DNA from: Globodera rostochiensis | Taxonomy: Eukaryota > Nematoda > Chromadorea > Rhabditida > Heteroderidae | NCBI GenBank assembly: GCA_018350325.1 | Contig: JAEVLN010000010.1 | Span: 744,001 to 808,000 of the forward strand | DNA: 64,000 nucleotides | Direction: 5' to 3' | Shown here: positions 36,995-48,500 of the stretch, one piece after another | Numbering within the stretch: the first letter of the stretch is position 1 | How the letters are laid out: every line of letters starts with the position of its first letter | Program-made: the position numbers and the translations under genes | Notes under the pieces: generated by a model | What the model was told of the DNA's origin: nothing | The model's input: only the letters and a program-made list of their open reading frames with translations | Databases searched by the model: none

Positions 36995-37234
36995 TTCTCT
37001 ACCCGGGGGGTCGACGATTTTCCACGTCCGTTTTTTCACTACTGGGCGAAACGTCCGTTTTTTCGTTACCGGGCAAAATGTCCGATGGGCGAAATGTTCA
37101 TGGGTGAAATGTCGGTAAAATTCCGGAAATGGGTACCTCGCCAAATTGGACGAATTATATATCATTCGACTCCACGCTAAGCCTAACGCACGAATCCGTA
37201 AAAATTGATAATGCTTGGAGCTTCCCAAATCAGT

Positions 37235-37515
37235 TTGATCAGAACGGAGTCAGTGCCTTCAATGGCACGGCACAGTTCTTTGGCGTCAAACCCTGAAATT
37301 TAAATTCTTTCTTTTTTTGCTCAATTCTTCATGGCGAATTGTCTTTTTTAAGAAATTATTGGACCGTCATTAGATGACGTTGGATAAGACAATAATTTAT
37401 TCGATTGGTAGCCGCAGAATTGGACGTTCTGGATTAGCAGAACAACCAATACAGTGGCCAAGTTGAACAGGGTCAAATCAGCAGAAAATGCCATTTGACT
37501 CGGTGCCGGTGCCAT
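37235..37515 (-). pseudogene. Truncated duplicate of gene B
   Basis: Exon 1 (37515-37365) is intact and still reads MAPAPSQMAFSADLTLF with the same hydrophobic core. The donor and intron are kept, but exon 2 matches only its first 40 or so bases and breaks into unrelated sequence near 37245. The upstream flank is also shared. Without exon 2 it cannot make the mature domain. Confidence 0.75.
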
Positions 37516-37779
37516 TTTGTTTTGAGTCGCGGTTCACAATATCTCACTTTTGTTGATCGGAGCGTAAATTCAAAAAAAAGGCTATGAATGTGAATGATGT
37601 AAAGCGATGTTAATTTTCCCTGCCAATGCACCAAAATTTTTTTAAAGTTTAAAAGATATTTTTTATTACTGAATTTTTAAATTCAATTTTAATCAAAAAT
37701 TCAATATTCAAAATTATTTGAATTTAAATTAATGCCTGCCTCGTCACTCATTTTGCACAACTTTTGGTGAGCGGCCCGT

Positions 37780-38295
37780 TTGAGTCTGGCCGGTTGAGTC
37801 TGGGCCAGTTGAGTCTGTCCGGTTGAGTCTGGCCGTTGAGTCTGGTGGCCAGTTGAGTCTGGCCGATTGAGTTTGGTTAGAAGGAAAAAAAGTTGCAATA
37901 TTTAATTTTCTGAACCGCTTTCAAAAACCGTTTAAATATTATAAAGGTTTATTTTTAGGCTCGAAAAATCTCGAAATAGGCGCCTAAAAAATGTGTTTTT
38001 CAGGTTATACCGAATTCATATAAAATTTCGTCAAACTTCCAAAAAAAAAACTTCTCTAGGCTTGTTTTGGTGCTGAAACCGAATTTTGATCAATAATGTT
38101 GTAGCAAAGCTTTTTGAACCGGTTAAGTTAGCTTTGAAAACCTGCAAAAATTACTTTAAATCGCTTCTTAGATGTTTTCTAAGTCTCAAAAAAGAATAAT
38201 TAAGCCTTTATAATATTTAAACGGTTTTTGAAACCGGTTCAGAAAATTAAATATTGCAACTTATTTTCCTTCTAACCAGACTCAACCGGCCAAAC
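37780..38295. repeat. Foldback element with GGCCGGTTGAGTCTGG ends
   Basis: The left arm (about 37780-37945) and right arm (about 38205-38295) are inverted copies, sharing TTGCAATATTTAATTTTC, AACCGTTTAAATATTATAAAGG-type sequence and CCAGACTCAACCGGCC. The left end has several tandem copies of GGCCGGTTGAGTCT. No coding capacity; target duplications were not resolved. Confidence 0.65.
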
Positions 38296-38299
38296 TTTC

Positions 38300-39690
38300 G
38301 GCAGCGTTTCCCACACGAAATGCCTCCGAACCACTCCATGGCCGGCGTCCAACTCAAAATTTTGCCAAATTTTTTACTATCAAAATTTCCTATAGTTGGA
38401 CCGGCATTGGCCATTTTCCTGGGGGAAGGTGAAATTGAAAGCTTATTGGCAAATCGTAAACCGGAACTTAGAAAAAACCCCCCCAGCTAACAGTCGGCAT
38501 CCCGATAAACCCCTGATCCAGTCAAGTCAACAAAAACCCGGTCTTTTGGACTCAATAATATCCAAAATACGAACCGAATTTTCGGCTTAAAACAAAAAAA
38601 CTAGAAATTAAGTCCTTCATTAGACAAAAATAACAAGTTTGCTGTTAAAAGCGGCCCGGCCTACGGTATGTATAAAAATGTACTGTATTTTATTTTTCTT
38701 TCGCTTTCTGTACTTTAAAAAATGAGCAAACTCAATTTTAATTTTTAATTCTCTATGGGCAATTCGATTAACATCCTCTGACTTTTGAACTTTTCAAAAA
38801 TTAACGTAGCGGTAAAATCTGGCGGATCTCGAAATTTTTTTGAAATTTTCCCGATTGGGCAGATGTTTTAGTTTTTTAACTTTTTCATTTAATTTTGGAA
38901 CTCATAAAAGCCTTCCTGTGGTTAGAAGCTTGGGAGAATTTCACATCCTCCACACCTAAATTAATCATCAAATTTCCGTATGGAAATTATGGAATTTTAA
39001 TTTCATTTTACTTTTTTCGTTTTATCATTCCCTGGCGAAGGGTTTGGGACGAAATGAACGATTGATGCGTCACCCAACGCATTTTTGTCCATCCACCAGA
39101 CGGACACTCCAACAGTGACGATTAGCGCTGATGACCCCCCCCCCCCCTCCATTTCATTCATTTTAAACATTTCCATCATTTGTATTAGAAAAAGGGAGGG
39201 GGTTGCGCAATGATTTTGAATTTAAATGCCCACTTTATGCTATTGAAATTAGACATTGAGAATCTCTTGCCAATCCTCCGAATACTGCTCCAACACCTCC
39301 AACTGCTGACCGTCAAAGATGAACAAGTGGACCACCACTTTACTTGTGTAAGTAAATGAAAAGGGCAAATTGATGGTTTAAAACCAATCCGCACATTCCG
39401 GATTAAGAATTAAAAATGGGTTCGATTTCCGGTTTCAAAGGCCCCGGAATCACAAATTAAGGATTGCAACCGATGTTGAAACCTTGAATCAATGATTAGG
39501 AATTGTGGCCCAACCAGGGTGACACCATCGGCAAAACCCAAAAAAATCAGGGTAAAATCAGGAAACACCTGATTAATAAGGTACTATGGTCACCCTGGCC
39601 ACGACATTTATAGCTTTCAATGGCTCCGGGTTTAGAATTAGGCAATTTAAATTAGTTCTCGATCCCGGGTGGGATTATTAAACGGTGTTT
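38300..39690. other. Mostly unassigned stretch
   Basis: At 38311-38487 (+) an open frame reads MPPNHSMAGVQLKILPNF and LLANRKPELRKNPPS; it is codon-like but unrecognised. At 39208-39354 (+) a short frame reads MILNLNAHFMLLKLDIENLL, then ILLQHLQLLTVKDEQ, followed by a GTAAGT donor; it might be a first exon of the downstream gene. Neither is firm. The rest is AT-rich. Confidence 0.3.
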
Positions 39691-39693
39691 TAG

Positions 39694-42600
39694 TCTCTTG
39701 ATCGTCATTTTCTGTCGCGCGGTCCTTGGCGATGATGTGGACAAAGAGCAGGACCTTCAGCAAGGTATTGAGACAAAATGAGATTATATATTTGCTTTTC
39801 CGAACCATTAACCTCAGACTTTTTTGAATTTTGGCTAAACTTACCCAAACATTTTTTCTTCAGACTTTCCGAACATTTAGTTTTTGACCTTTAGAATTTG
39901 GTTAAACTTTCCAAAGCATTTGGTTTCAATTCTTTTATAAATTGATCCAACATCAATAATTTTAGCAGCATTAATAACAGATCAGAACTAATTATTTTGT
40001 AAAGATTCTGTCTCGCCGGGACTGGTCGAAGGCAACGGCACAGAATTGAAACCGAAAAATGCCACTTACGTCCCCAACATCCCTGGCCGAAGCCAAGCCG
40101 TTGGTTGGCTTGACAACGAATCTTCTTTTTGCCGCTCTAAAGCGTCTACTGAAGCACCGGAAAATGACAGCGACATTGTACTCAACGGAAAGGTGAGACC
40201 ACTAGTGCTGCACGAAACACAAAATTCCCCGATACTCGAGACTCGATATCGAGACCGAGACTTGACCCCGATACTCGATACCGAGACCGATACCCAAAAA
40301 ACCCATACTTTTCTCGAGTCGAGACTCGATATTCGAGACTTTCCAATGATACCAAAATTAAACAAAAAACAAAAATATATTTCAGGTCGACTTCTTGAAC
40401 GTTTCGAAGAAAACTAAAGAAGAGAGGAACCAACATTTGAACACCTATTTGAGTGAACAACAGGTGCTTTCACCGACGTGCGCAACTGACGATTTCAAGT
40501 AAAGTTTCAAAAAATCGTTTCAATAAAAACAATTTCACAATTTTCAGCACATGGGCTTATTGCGCAAAGGCAGGGGAAAACAGCAAAAAATAAATTGAAT
40601 TTTCAAATTATTCATTTGCAGGCAAATTTCTATGGAGTGAATGGAATAAACAAGACCTTTTTCGGAGGGGAAAAGCCGCCGAATCAAATATTTAAGGACA
40701 TGGCCGAATTTGACAAATACGGATTTATGCAGGGTCAATTTTTTAAGGCGTAAAAATTAGCATAGCATAACCATCGCTTCACCGAATTTAGATTTATTAT
40801 TTGTGGCACATTTTTGGGTTTGCCAGTTTTTATGGGTACACAATGAAATTCTGATATTTTCTTGTATTTTATAACATTCTGGATGCGGTTAACTCAGAAA
40901 TACTGAATTTTATAAATACCAGAATCAGAATACGATCTCTGGGCTTCTTAAGTTTTCAGAATGTTCTAAAAATTCTGATTTTTTTAATTGCATATTCTGA
41001 ATGTGTTTACAAAAATTTGAATATGTGTTCTGATTTCTACTAAGGCTGCAGAATTTTGGTATGCGTGGAATCAGAATTGTGAAAGAATTGAAAAAGAATT
41101 CTGATTGTGTGGAGTTCTGATTACTAGGGATCGCATTTATATACTCCAAAAACTTGAGCATTAAACATGCTAATTTTTGTCATTTAGTCCAGGCTCATCA
41201 AAAGTTTTTGATTTTAAGCATAAAAATAGATCAGAGCAATATATTTATTGTTGCAAAAATTTGGCTTTTTCGGAGCATTGAAAAGTATTTTACAAAAATT
41301 AGGTAGTCTATATTTAAAATTTGACCAAGTTGGCGGTCAGGTTGGAAAATGCGGATTTTGTAAAAAATTTACAATTGGGCAAAAAAATTTGATATTTTGC
41401 ATTAATGCTTGGTTTGCTCAGAAGTATTTTTATGCAAAATTTCAAAACATTCAAAATGATTTGAACAAAGTTACAAAACCCGACTGTGATTTGTGCAAGT
41501 TTTTGTAGCATATAAATCCGCTCCCTACTGGTTTCTAAGAATCTAAAATGTTCTGATTTTCTTTTGGATGCCAAATACGTGTTCTGATTTCTGGCCACGT
41601 GCTGAGTTCAGCTTGCATTTGTTCCTGACTATTTTAAAGAATTCTAGTTGCATGAAACTAAAAGTTCTAATCCAGATCAGAACAAGTGTTCTGATTCACG
41701 ATTTCGTAAGCCAGACTTCAGAACACGTGCAATGATTTTTTGCCATTTTTTAGTAAACAGAATTCTGTTGCGTGGAAATCAGAAGTCTAATGCAGGCCCC
41801 ACTTCCATAGAATATGGAATTCTGCTTTTTAATGCTGCTCAAAATGTGTTGAATTTTGCACACAATTAGGAAACGACGTGTTCTGGTTTCTGCATTCTTG
41901 TTTGAGAAGGACTTTGAATTCTGAATTTTTTTATTGCTGCTCAAGAAACACATATTAAAATAAAAAATTTTAATAATGTTTTAGATTTTTAAAATGTTTA
42001 AGATTGGATACACACATTTTCAGACATGGTGCTGTTGCTGGTGGACGGCTGCGTTTCGTGCAAAAATAGTGCAGGAAAGCAATCGGAACTCAATCTGAGT
42101 GTTGCGCAACTTTATAAACCAGTGAAATAAAACAAAAACAAAAAATTAATACAAAAATTATTTTAGCGAAGACAAGCCGGTGTGTGCCCGGGTTATTTGA
42201 ATTACTATACGTAATGGGCACAAAATTTTTTGTTTTCAAATTTAAAAAGCGAACTTTTAGACACACAGATGTTCAACTTGACAAAGGCAAGGCATCCTTT
42301 GTGTATGGCGTTGTGTTGAAGGAACGGTATAAACTAACAAATTTTATGCACTAAAAATGTTGGGTACGGTACTTTCTGAAAAAGACAAATAATTGTCACT
42401 GTGCTTAATGAGTGATTTGTACCGTGTTTAAAATTAATACCGTACTGTGTTTATAAAAATGATTGTATTTTGTCGTTGAATAGAAATCCCGAGTGCTGAA
42501 ATCCCGGGATTCTGATCGGGAAAAATCCCGGATGCCTGACTGACAATTTTTTTTCAGCCTTTGTCCAATGGTTGGCATTGCAGATGTGCTACCAAACAAA

Positions 42601-43686
42601 ACCAATTTGGTGATCGAACCACTCGAGTAAAATCATTTTAAATATTTTTAATACCTTTTGATGATCTCGATTCCCGACCCCCGGTCCCCGACAGTGCCTT
42701 CCCCGACAACCCCCGACCCCGACAGTGCCTTCCCCGACAACCCCCAACCCCGACAGTGCCTTTCCCGACAACCCCCGACCCCGACAATTTTAATTCCCCG
42801 ACCCGTTCCTCTTACCTTTGAAGCCCGTCTCCCGGCTTTTCCCTCTCCGAATGTCCGGGTGCCAACCCTATTTTAAGCCCATCAAAATATATAATTGGCC
42901 ATGGCACATGTACCAAACACTTTTTAGCTACAAGTACGAAATCAGTCTGGTGGTGACGCACAACTGCACGGGCAAAGAAAAGAATGTGCGCTGCTGTTTT
43001 TGAAAATTAAAAAAATTACAATTTTAGAATTAATTTAAATATTTCTAAATATTACTTTTCAACCAAATAAAAAATTGGAAAACTCCCCCCCCCCCTATCC
43101 AGGTCAGCCTCAAGATTCCGACCATCGATGTTTTTACCACGGACCAAACGATGCATGACCGCGTCATGCAGGTGAAAGAAAGGGCTGAGAAATATTCAAA
43201 GAAAATTTATTTTTTATTATAAAAATATTTATTTTATTCTAGGCATGTTGTCCCATTGATTTTCATTCGAAATTTATAGCAAAAAAACAATTTATTTAGT
43301 ATATTATTGGATTTACCCAAAAAAATTATTGTTTCTTTAAAAAAATTCCAAATCTAAATGCCCAGGATTTTTAGTATAAAAATTCCCATCCAATTTCTTT
43401 GTCCAAAATGTTGGAACAATTATGATTTTTAAATTCCATTCCAGGGTATCGGGAGTTTTTTTTTGTAAATATTCCATCCATTTTTTTGTTTTAGATTCGT
43501 GGCCTGAAGTTGGACCTGGACACGCTGGAGGACGGTGTGTTGGACTTGAGCAATACGGACAACATGGACCTCAACGGCCACTTCATTTTGGGCACAATTG
43601 CCAGTGAAGAAAACGGCCCAACAATGCCACCGCCTTCTCCAAACGACGATGGCACGGTAATGCCGCCGATGAACAATGGCACCTGA
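39694..43686 (+). CDS. Unrecognised secreted protein, 12 exons (start exon missing)
   Basis: Exons whose phases all agree: 39694-39764, 40005-40192, 40386-40498, 40548-40569, 40622-40733, 42024-42121, 42167-42210, 42261-42326, 42558-42609, 42878-42985, 43103-43171 and 43495-43686, about 378 codons. The first reads LLIVIFCRAVLGDD, like the end of a signal peptide. Later pieces include NFYGVNGINKTFFGG, MVLLLVDGCVSCKNSAGK, KASFVYGVVLKER, MYQTLFSYKYEISLVVTHNC, IRGLKLDLDTLEDG and a proline/asparagine-rich tail. The pattern VYGVV..LCP....SYKYEISLVV is weakly like an ML (NPC2/MD-2) lipid-binding fold; I would not name it on this. The intron at 40570 begins GC. Intron 5 (1.3 kb) is filled by a TTCTGATT repeat, and intron 2 carries a hAT-like end. 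Exons at 42609 and 42985 have weak donors. Confidence 0.6.
40840..41960. repeat. ATTCTGATT/AATCAGAAT-rich insertion in an intron
   Basis: TTCTGATT and its complement recur many times at both ends (40850-41130 and 41550-41930) around a less repetitive centre, like the subterminal repeats of the hAT-like elements nearby. Clear terminal repeats and target duplication were not resolved. It lies wholly inside intron 5 of the gene at 39694-43686. Confidence 0.5.
42670..42795. repeat. 31-bp C-rich minisatellite in an intron
   Basis: ACAGTGCCTTCCCCGACAAC recurs at 42691, 42722 and 42753, an exact 31-base spacing. The sequence is unrelated to the large 31-bp satellite. Confidence 0.75.
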
Positions 43687-43689
43687 CAG

Positions 43690-45050
43690 CCGCTTGAGCC
43701 CGTAATCGTAAAGATAATAAAAATATTTTGTTTTTGTGGGGAGAAATTTATTCAATTTTTGTCTAATTTTTTGGGTGCAGGAGAGGCTCCCGGTGATCCG
43801 GTTTATTCCGAAATCCAGATCCTCGGACCCTGATGAACTCTCCAGCAGAGGAGGAATATTAAAAATTTCTAACTCAAATTTCCATGCTTTAGTAAGCTGA
43901 CGATGAAAAGGCTCAAACAAAAGAAGCATGAAATGGAGGAACAAACGCCAATGATGTTGATAATTGAGGCAGTGCATGAGAAAAATAAAAAAATAATATA
44001 TATTTTATATACAAAAATTTCAGGCCATTCATTTTCTTTTTTTACCCAGGCGTGTCATACATACTTTCTTTAAAGCTTTGTACTTTATTTGGAATATACT
44101 ACGTCCTTTATTTGAAATTTCTTTATTAGAAGAAAAAAAATTTGTTTAAAAACGAGGAGGAATTGAGGAGGGCGTGCGGAACAAAACACCGACTTTAGCT
44201 TACGGCCTATGGGCGTTCTTTCCAAACAATTTGATGAGATGATCTCTGATGTTCTGATTAGGGTAGGACGGGACCGGGACTAAATTAGTCCCGGACAAAA
44301 AAACCGGGACTACTGGACGAAAAACCAGGACCATTTATAACGGAGTTTGAAAAAAGACGGTTTCCAGAAAAGACATTTCAGTATTGGTCCCGGTCTCGTC
44401 CTACCCTAGTTCTGATGCGTACAGTTTTAGCAGAAATAAATATAATTGCAAAAATTATTTTTTTTGTTTTTTAAATTTGTTATACCTTTTAAATTCAAAA
44501 AGGAATGGCTGACCCATCATTAACAAAAGCACAGAGTCTCGGTGTTGAGGCTCGACTCGAGAAAAGTCTCGAGTTTTTTTTTTGGATCTCGGGCTCGTGT
44601 ATTTAATCTCGATTTTCGTGACTTTTTTACACACCTAAAGATGACCTTTTTTGGTGAGAATTTATTACAGAATTCTTTAACACCCCGTTGTTTTGGGATG
44701 CTACTTTAAGGCTCAAAAAATCTCAAAATAAACGTTAAAATGCGCTCCAAAAAGTGCTAAAATACGCTCCAAAACCGGGTTCATAAGCAAAAATAGGTGT
44801 GAAAATTGCGTGAAAAATAACAATAATGACTTAAAACATTTACATAGAAATTATCAATCAGGTATTTCACATCAATTCTTGAAATTCATTCATTAAGTTT
44901 GTTTCGAAATATCAAAGATGCTTGAAATCTTACTCGAGACCGAGAGCGACTCAAAGAATACCGCAAATTCTGAAGACTCGAGAATATTTTCGGCTTTATA
45001 ATATTTTTTTAAAATTATTATTTTAACGAATATTAATTAAAAAAACATTA
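43690..45050. other. Gene-poor stretch containing a short hAT-like element
   Basis: AT-rich sequence with a complete 150-bp element (44259-44408) and a CTCGAGA-rich zone at 44545-44620 and 44930-44990. No exon is supported. Confidence 0.5.
44259..44408. mobile_element. Short hAT-like element, 150 bp
   Basis: Termini TAGGGTAGGACGGGACC / GGTCTCGTCCTACCCTA with perfect 8-bp duplication GTTCTGAT (44251-44258, 44409-44416). It belongs to the same broad type as 49135-49752 (GGGACCGGGAC subterminal repeats). Confidence 0.9.
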
Positions 45051-45064
45051 ATCAAAAAAAAGCA

Positions 45065-45150
45065 TCAATTCCCGCTGAATCATTCGCCGGCCGATCCGCC
45101 ACACATCGGTGACGGACGGGGCGGCGGGCATTGGAGTAAATCGCTTTTTT
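45065..45150 (+). promoter_or_regulatory. Conserved upstream element of three-finger genes, copy 1
   Basis: CTGAATCATTCG, then GACGGACGG and GGCGGGCATTGGAGTAAA, matches the region 59575-59645 read on the minus strand. Both copies lie a few hundred bases upstream of a three-finger gene start (45551 here) and in the same orientation relative to that gene. It may be promoter or untranslated first exon; function is inferred from position only. Confidence 0.5.
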
Positions 45151-45550
45151 CATTGCACAAAAACAACAAATATTCTCAGTTTGAGCAGAATTTTTACGAT
45201 TATTTTGAACCAAATGTTCAATCATAAATTTATTCGGATTTTGCATTAAAATTGCATTAGTCTTAATTCACCTTTTGGCATTTCCTCTTTCATTTTCCCC
45301 TTTTGGCATCTTCTAATTTGACACTTGTACTGGCTGCCATGACTAGTGTGCGTGCGGTACTTTGGCTGCTTGAACAACTTAGTCCCCATTGGAAAGACCA
45401 CTTCAGTCCCGGGCTCATAAATTGTTCAAAATGGTTTCTGCCTAAAAAATTTTATCAGATTTGCGCGTTAGGCTTAGAGTGGAGTCGAATCCGTGATTTT
45501 TTTACCCCACTTTTTAGAAAACAAGCGACCGCCTTCAATTCGACCAACGA

Positions 45551-48500
45551 ATGTGGGTGCTCCCTCTGCTTATTGGAGTTCTGTTGCACACCACACCAAC
45601 TGGAAATGGTAAAAATGCCAACTTTTTGAAAGTTTGTTTGGAAAGGATATTACGACCTTAAAAACCCGAAAATATGCCCTAAAATTAGGTAAAAATATGA
45701 CTAGGGCGGCGATTTATATGGATAAAAAATCTCGAAATATGGCCATAAAATATGGATGAAAAATCGCAAAATATGGACAAAATGGATAAAAAATTTTTTA
45801 ATATAGCAAAAAATGGGCAAGTTTTTTCTTCTTGAAGTAATAAAAGAAATTAAAATTTTTATATGTAAATTAAAGGCATTTCAGAAAAAATTTTTGAAAA
45901 TAATCAGAATTTAAAAAATTTTCATTTTTTGGTGGCAGAATTCTTAGTCGCGAAAAGTAAATTTTTAGGAGTGCATTTTTTGAAAATTTTGAAAAAGTCA
46001 ATTCTTAGGGGTGTATTTTTAGAAAATTTTTGAAAAAGTCGATCCTTAGGGGGTGTATTTTCGTTTTTATTGCATTTTTGTTAAGGAATTTTTGAAAAAT
46101 GGCGAAATATGGATAAAAATCGCGAAATATGGAAAAATATGGAAAATATGGATTATAAAATGTGCTCTAGAAGCTCCAACCAAAGCTAAAAATACTTTTT
46201 ATGGCATTTAGAAGCCGTTTCAAGTGCGCAAAAAAAATATGGATTTCCATATAAATCTCCACCCTAGTTATGACCTAAAAAGTTCCAAAATTAGGGGATG
46301 TAAGTGCCCAAAAAAAATTTTAAGGATATTTATTAATCAAAATTCATTTTTGTTATGCCCCCCCCCATTAATAAATTTTAAAATAAATTGTCGAATATTT
46401 TTTAATTAAAATGGCGCAAAAAAAGTATTTTTGAAAAATCAACACATTTTTCTAAACTTTGTAAAAATATTTCCGGCGGTGCAGGCGGATCTCTACTATT
46501 CCTAAAAAATTTCAAAAAAAGTACCGTAATTTTAAAATTTTGCTGTAAATCCTTTAACAAATTAAGTCAAAAATTCAAATTTTTTCTCGGCGGCGCCTAT
46601 CGGCACCGCCGACCGCCACCCAATAGTAAAGCAGAATTCGCAAAATAAATTGAATTTCTAAAAATTTAAAAATCGGCAAATTATTGAAATTTTACATAAT
46701 TTTCTTAACACTAAAAAAGTTTTGGCATTAAATTCATATATTTATTTACACACCTAAAAAATATTCCTGATTTTTTTCTGATTTATCAGCCGGTATTCCT
46801 GATTTTTGGGTTTGACAGGTAGCTAGCTACTAGAGTCCGGACCAAAACCCAAAACCAAAACATTTTTGGGTTGTTTTGTACAAAATTTTTTACCAATATT
46901 ATTGACCAAATTTTGTTTGGGTCAAATTGGAAAAAAACCAAAAGAAACCAAAACCAAAATAAACCCAATATTATTGACCAAATTTTGTTTGGTCCAAGTC
47001 CATTTTTGTACAAAACTTTTGGGTGTCTTCCAGTTGAATTTACACCCCTAAAGATGACATCATTGAGTGACAGGAAGGCCCCAAGAAATTGATGGCTTAG
47101 TGGTTGTCTTTTCGGTAGCTCTTATCTTATGTGTTGGGGTTCGAACCCGCTTGAGTGCAAGCAGCTATTTATTGTTTTTCCTTATTCACATGCGCTTCCC
47201 CGCATTAATACGAATTTTTTAATAAATTTTTGCTTCAAATTCCTTAACAAAGATTGCCAGTTTTTAAAAAAATTCCCCCGGCGGCGCCTGTACCGGAATT
47301 TAATGACCGGATTCGGAAAAAAACTTATATTGTTTTTCTTGCCCACTGAAGACAATGCTGAAAGTTTTGAGAAAAAAATGTTTTATATCCCCACCCGACC
47401 CCTGACATGGTCAACCCCGGCCTCCACGACCCCGACTGGGGGACGGTTTGGTTTGTAGTTGGCGTGATTGACGTGACATTGGTCAGAAAAAGCATTGAAT
47501 AAATTTTATTTAAAAAAATCGTAAATTTAGGCTCTTTGTTATGTTTTACTAAAAACTTTTGGGTTTTGTACAAATTTTGGGTTTTGCCAGACCAAAAAAA
47601 ACCAAAACCAAAATAAACCCAATATTATTGACCAAATTTTGTTTGGGTCCAACTTTCCGGTCTCTAGTAGCTACCCTGATTTTGTGGTGACTGGTCAGAA
47701 AATGCGTTGAATACAATTTTATTAAAAAATTAAAAGAAAAATTTTTATTATGTTTTCAAAAAAATTTTTCGTTTTGTACAAAATTTTGTTTGGGGTGAGT
47801 TGCCGGTCTCTACTTTTTATAATGTCTCCAAACGTTGAAACCAGGCATGGCCATGGATACAAATTTTTAAAGGCCTTTTGTATCCGTATCCGTTTGTATC
47901 CGTCTCATTTTTCGAAAATCATATCCGTATCCAATCCGCGGATATCCGCAATATCCGCTGAGAAATTTTTCCCAATTTTTTAAACCAAAAATTGCGAAAT
48001 TTTTTTCTCAGTGCATATGTTATTGTTAATCTTCACATTCGACATCATTGCACAACATGAGATTAACATTGCGGGTACGGGTAATGCCTTTTTTCAAGAA
48101 ACCTTTAATTTTTCTGGGAAGGATGGCCCGACGGTGCCAGCAGGCGCCGCCGGAAAAACTTTTAGGATTTTTGTTAAGAAAATTGCTCAAAAATTTCGAA
48201 TTTTTGCTGATTTGCAAATTTTTTAAAAATGCAAATTTTTTTTGAGAACTTAAGGGTGGGGGGGGGGTCGGCGGTGCCGATAGGCGCCGCCGAGAAAATT
48301 TTGAAATTTTTACTCAATTTGTTAAGGGATTTTCAACCAAAATTTAAAAAAGTGATAAATTTTTTTCAAAAATTCTTTTTTTGCACTCATTTTAATTAAA
48401 AAATTTTTGAAAATTAAAAAAAAATTGTTATTAATGGGGGAAGTGTTTTTGTGACTCGAGGCAAAACAATTAATAAATGCATGCACTCAAGAGGTTTCGA

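Noticed and set aside
43429..43977. 182-residue minus-strand open frame
   Set aside because: Antisense to the last exon of the gene at 39694-43686; the plus-strand reading fits phase and acceptor, the minus strand has no domain.
47091..47160. Functional tRNA gene
   Set aside because: A- and B-boxes are present but the sequence does not fold into a convincing cloverleaf with acceptor stem, and it is followed by a SINE body and tail.
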